Assembly: GCA_029250305.1 (NCBI GenBank)
Contig: JAQXFM010000340.1
Span: 1-6,210 of the forward strand
Source: Candidatus Poseidoniaceae archaeon
GTDB taxonomy: Archaea; Thermoplasmatota; Poseidoniia; Poseidoniales; Poseidoniaceae
Direction of reading: 5' to 3'
Length of the DNA: 6,210 bases
Shown: positions 5,543-6,210 of the stretch, one piece after another
Layout: the number at the start of each line of letters is the position of its first letter
Position numbering within the stretch: position 1 is the stretch's first letter
Translations under genes and position numbers: made by a program
Notes under the pieces: generated by a model
Databases searched by the model: none
What the model was told of the DNA's origin: nothing
Seen by the model: only the letters and a program-made list of their open reading frames with translations

Positions 5543-6210
5543 ATGAAAGAACACAAGACGCTGGCGCTCGCCATGATTTCCTTGTTCCTATTTTCCGGAT
5601 GCTTGGGCGCAGTTGAACCCGGTGTTGAAGTTCCTACGATTGAGTTACCAGAAGATTGGTCGACGACGGTCCAACGAACGGTTTCAAACCCCCAATTGAA
5701 TCAGTTTTCCGATTGTGAGGAACTGGAACGAGCTCTCAAGTTATCGATTGAGGAAGAAGCTCGAACTCAAATTCTCCAAGCCATTGAGGAGCAGTATTCT
5801 TACGGCGGTATGTGGATGGAAGACGACATGGCTATGGCGGAGTCTGCGGATGGCGGCACAGGAACATCCAGTCAACCCCAACAAACGCGCCGTGTTGAAG
5901 GAAGTGATTATTCTGGGACAAACAACCAGGAACAGGGCGTCGATGAGGCTGATTTTGTCAAAACTGACGGCTACAATATCTACTTCATCAACGGACGCAA
6001 CCTCGTCATCTTCAGCGTCCCTGAATTTGGTGAATTAAACCTTCTTTCCACCACCGGCATTCAAGGTAATCCGACAGCGATGATGCTCGACGGCGATCGC
6101 CTCGTTGTGATCTCTTCAGTCTCGACATGGACCATTGCCAGCAACGATCCATTGTCCGAGGAACTCGGATGGGATGATAGCAACGTCTGGCGGACCAACT
6201 CACTCACCAA
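5543..6210 (+). CDS. Secreted lipoprotein with C-terminal beta-propeller domain (N-terminal 222 residues, cut by window end)
   Basis: The reading frame from ATG 5543 is open to the window end (222 codons plus two bases). The N-terminus is a lipoprotein signal: a lysine-containing start, hydrophobic core LALAMISLFLF, then the lipobox FSGC with C20 as the likely lipidated cysteine. The exported part has FSDCEELERAL (55-65), an acidic helical stretch to about 82, a Met/Gly/Gln-rich linker (87-116), then the family signature YSGTNNQEQGVDEADFVKTD (123-142) followed by YNIYFING and the first propeller strands, including LVIFSVPEFGELNLLS and MLDGDRLVVISS. These match the secreted proteins with a C-terminal beta-propeller distantly related to WD-40 repeats (COG4880/Beta_propel), found mainly in archaea and some bacteria. 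The family's biochemical role is unknown; a surface binding or scaffold function is an inference. No Shine-Dalgarno precedes the ATG. Confidence 0.92.
   Translation, partial: MKEHKTLALAMISLFLFSGCLGAVEPGVEVPTIELPEDWSTTVQRTVSNPQLNQFSDCEELERALKLSIEEEARTQILQAIEEQYSYGGMWMEDDMAMAESADGGTGTSSQPQQTRRVEGSDYSGTNNQEQGVDEADFVKTDGYNIYFINGRNLVIFSVPEFGELNLLSTTGIQGNPTAMMLDGDRLVVISSVSTWTIASNDPLSEELGWDDSNVWRTNSLT

Noticed and set aside
1..6210. tRNA, rRNA, CRISPR array, insertion sequence ends or direct repeats
   Set aside because: Reading both strands gave no spaced repeats, no transposase-like frame and no gap long enough for a structural RNA gene; coding density is near complete.

Overview
The window is a compact stretch of prokaryotic chromosome with six protein-coding genes, two of them cut by the window ends. 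There are no RNA genes, insertion sequences, CRISPR arrays or long repeats. Every gap between genes is under 135 bases. The gene mix fits an archaeon, most plausibly an uncultured marine euryarchaeote of the Poseidoniales (Marine Group II) or another Thermoplasmatota lineage. The evidence is a membrane-anchored tandem winged-helix regulator with an acidic non-cytoplasmic-type linker, a secreted lipoprotein of the archaea-rich C-terminal beta-propeller family, a HerA-type ATPase, and starts that often lack a normally spaced Shine-Dalgarno. This is an inference from gene types; no marker gene is present to settle it.

Left part, minus strand (1-2779): a HerA/FtsK-superfamily ATPase with a six-helix membrane domain at its C-terminus is followed 44 bases downstream by the first 94 residues of a nitroreductase-fold flavoprotein. 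That flavoprotein most resembles iodotyrosine deiodinase. The two are probably co-transcribed. Middle (2871-4542): a DegT/DnrJ/EryC1/StrS-type PLP aminotransferase is divergent from the ATPase gene and overlaps tail-to-tail, by 14 bases, a CYTH-domain (triphosphate tunnel) protein on the minus strand. Right part, plus strand (4675-6210): a membrane-tethered regulator with two winged helices is followed 55 bases later by a lipoprotein whose beta-propeller domain is cut by the window end.

The genes do not form one recognisable pathway. Two pairings look meaningful: the ATPase with the deiodinase-like flavoprotein (same strand, short gap), and the membrane regulator with the surface lipoprotein (possible sensor and envelope target). 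Short perfect palindromes sit in both divergent promoter regions, and an AT-rich imperfect one sits before the lipoprotein gene; these are candidate operators. No defence system is supported: the HerA-like protein has no NurA, Sir2 or nuclease partner here. The features most worth a second look are the C-terminal membrane domain of the ATPase, the deiodinase-type substrate residues in the truncated flavoprotein, the altered ExExK motif and insertion in the CYTH protein, and the unclear topology of the membrane regulator.
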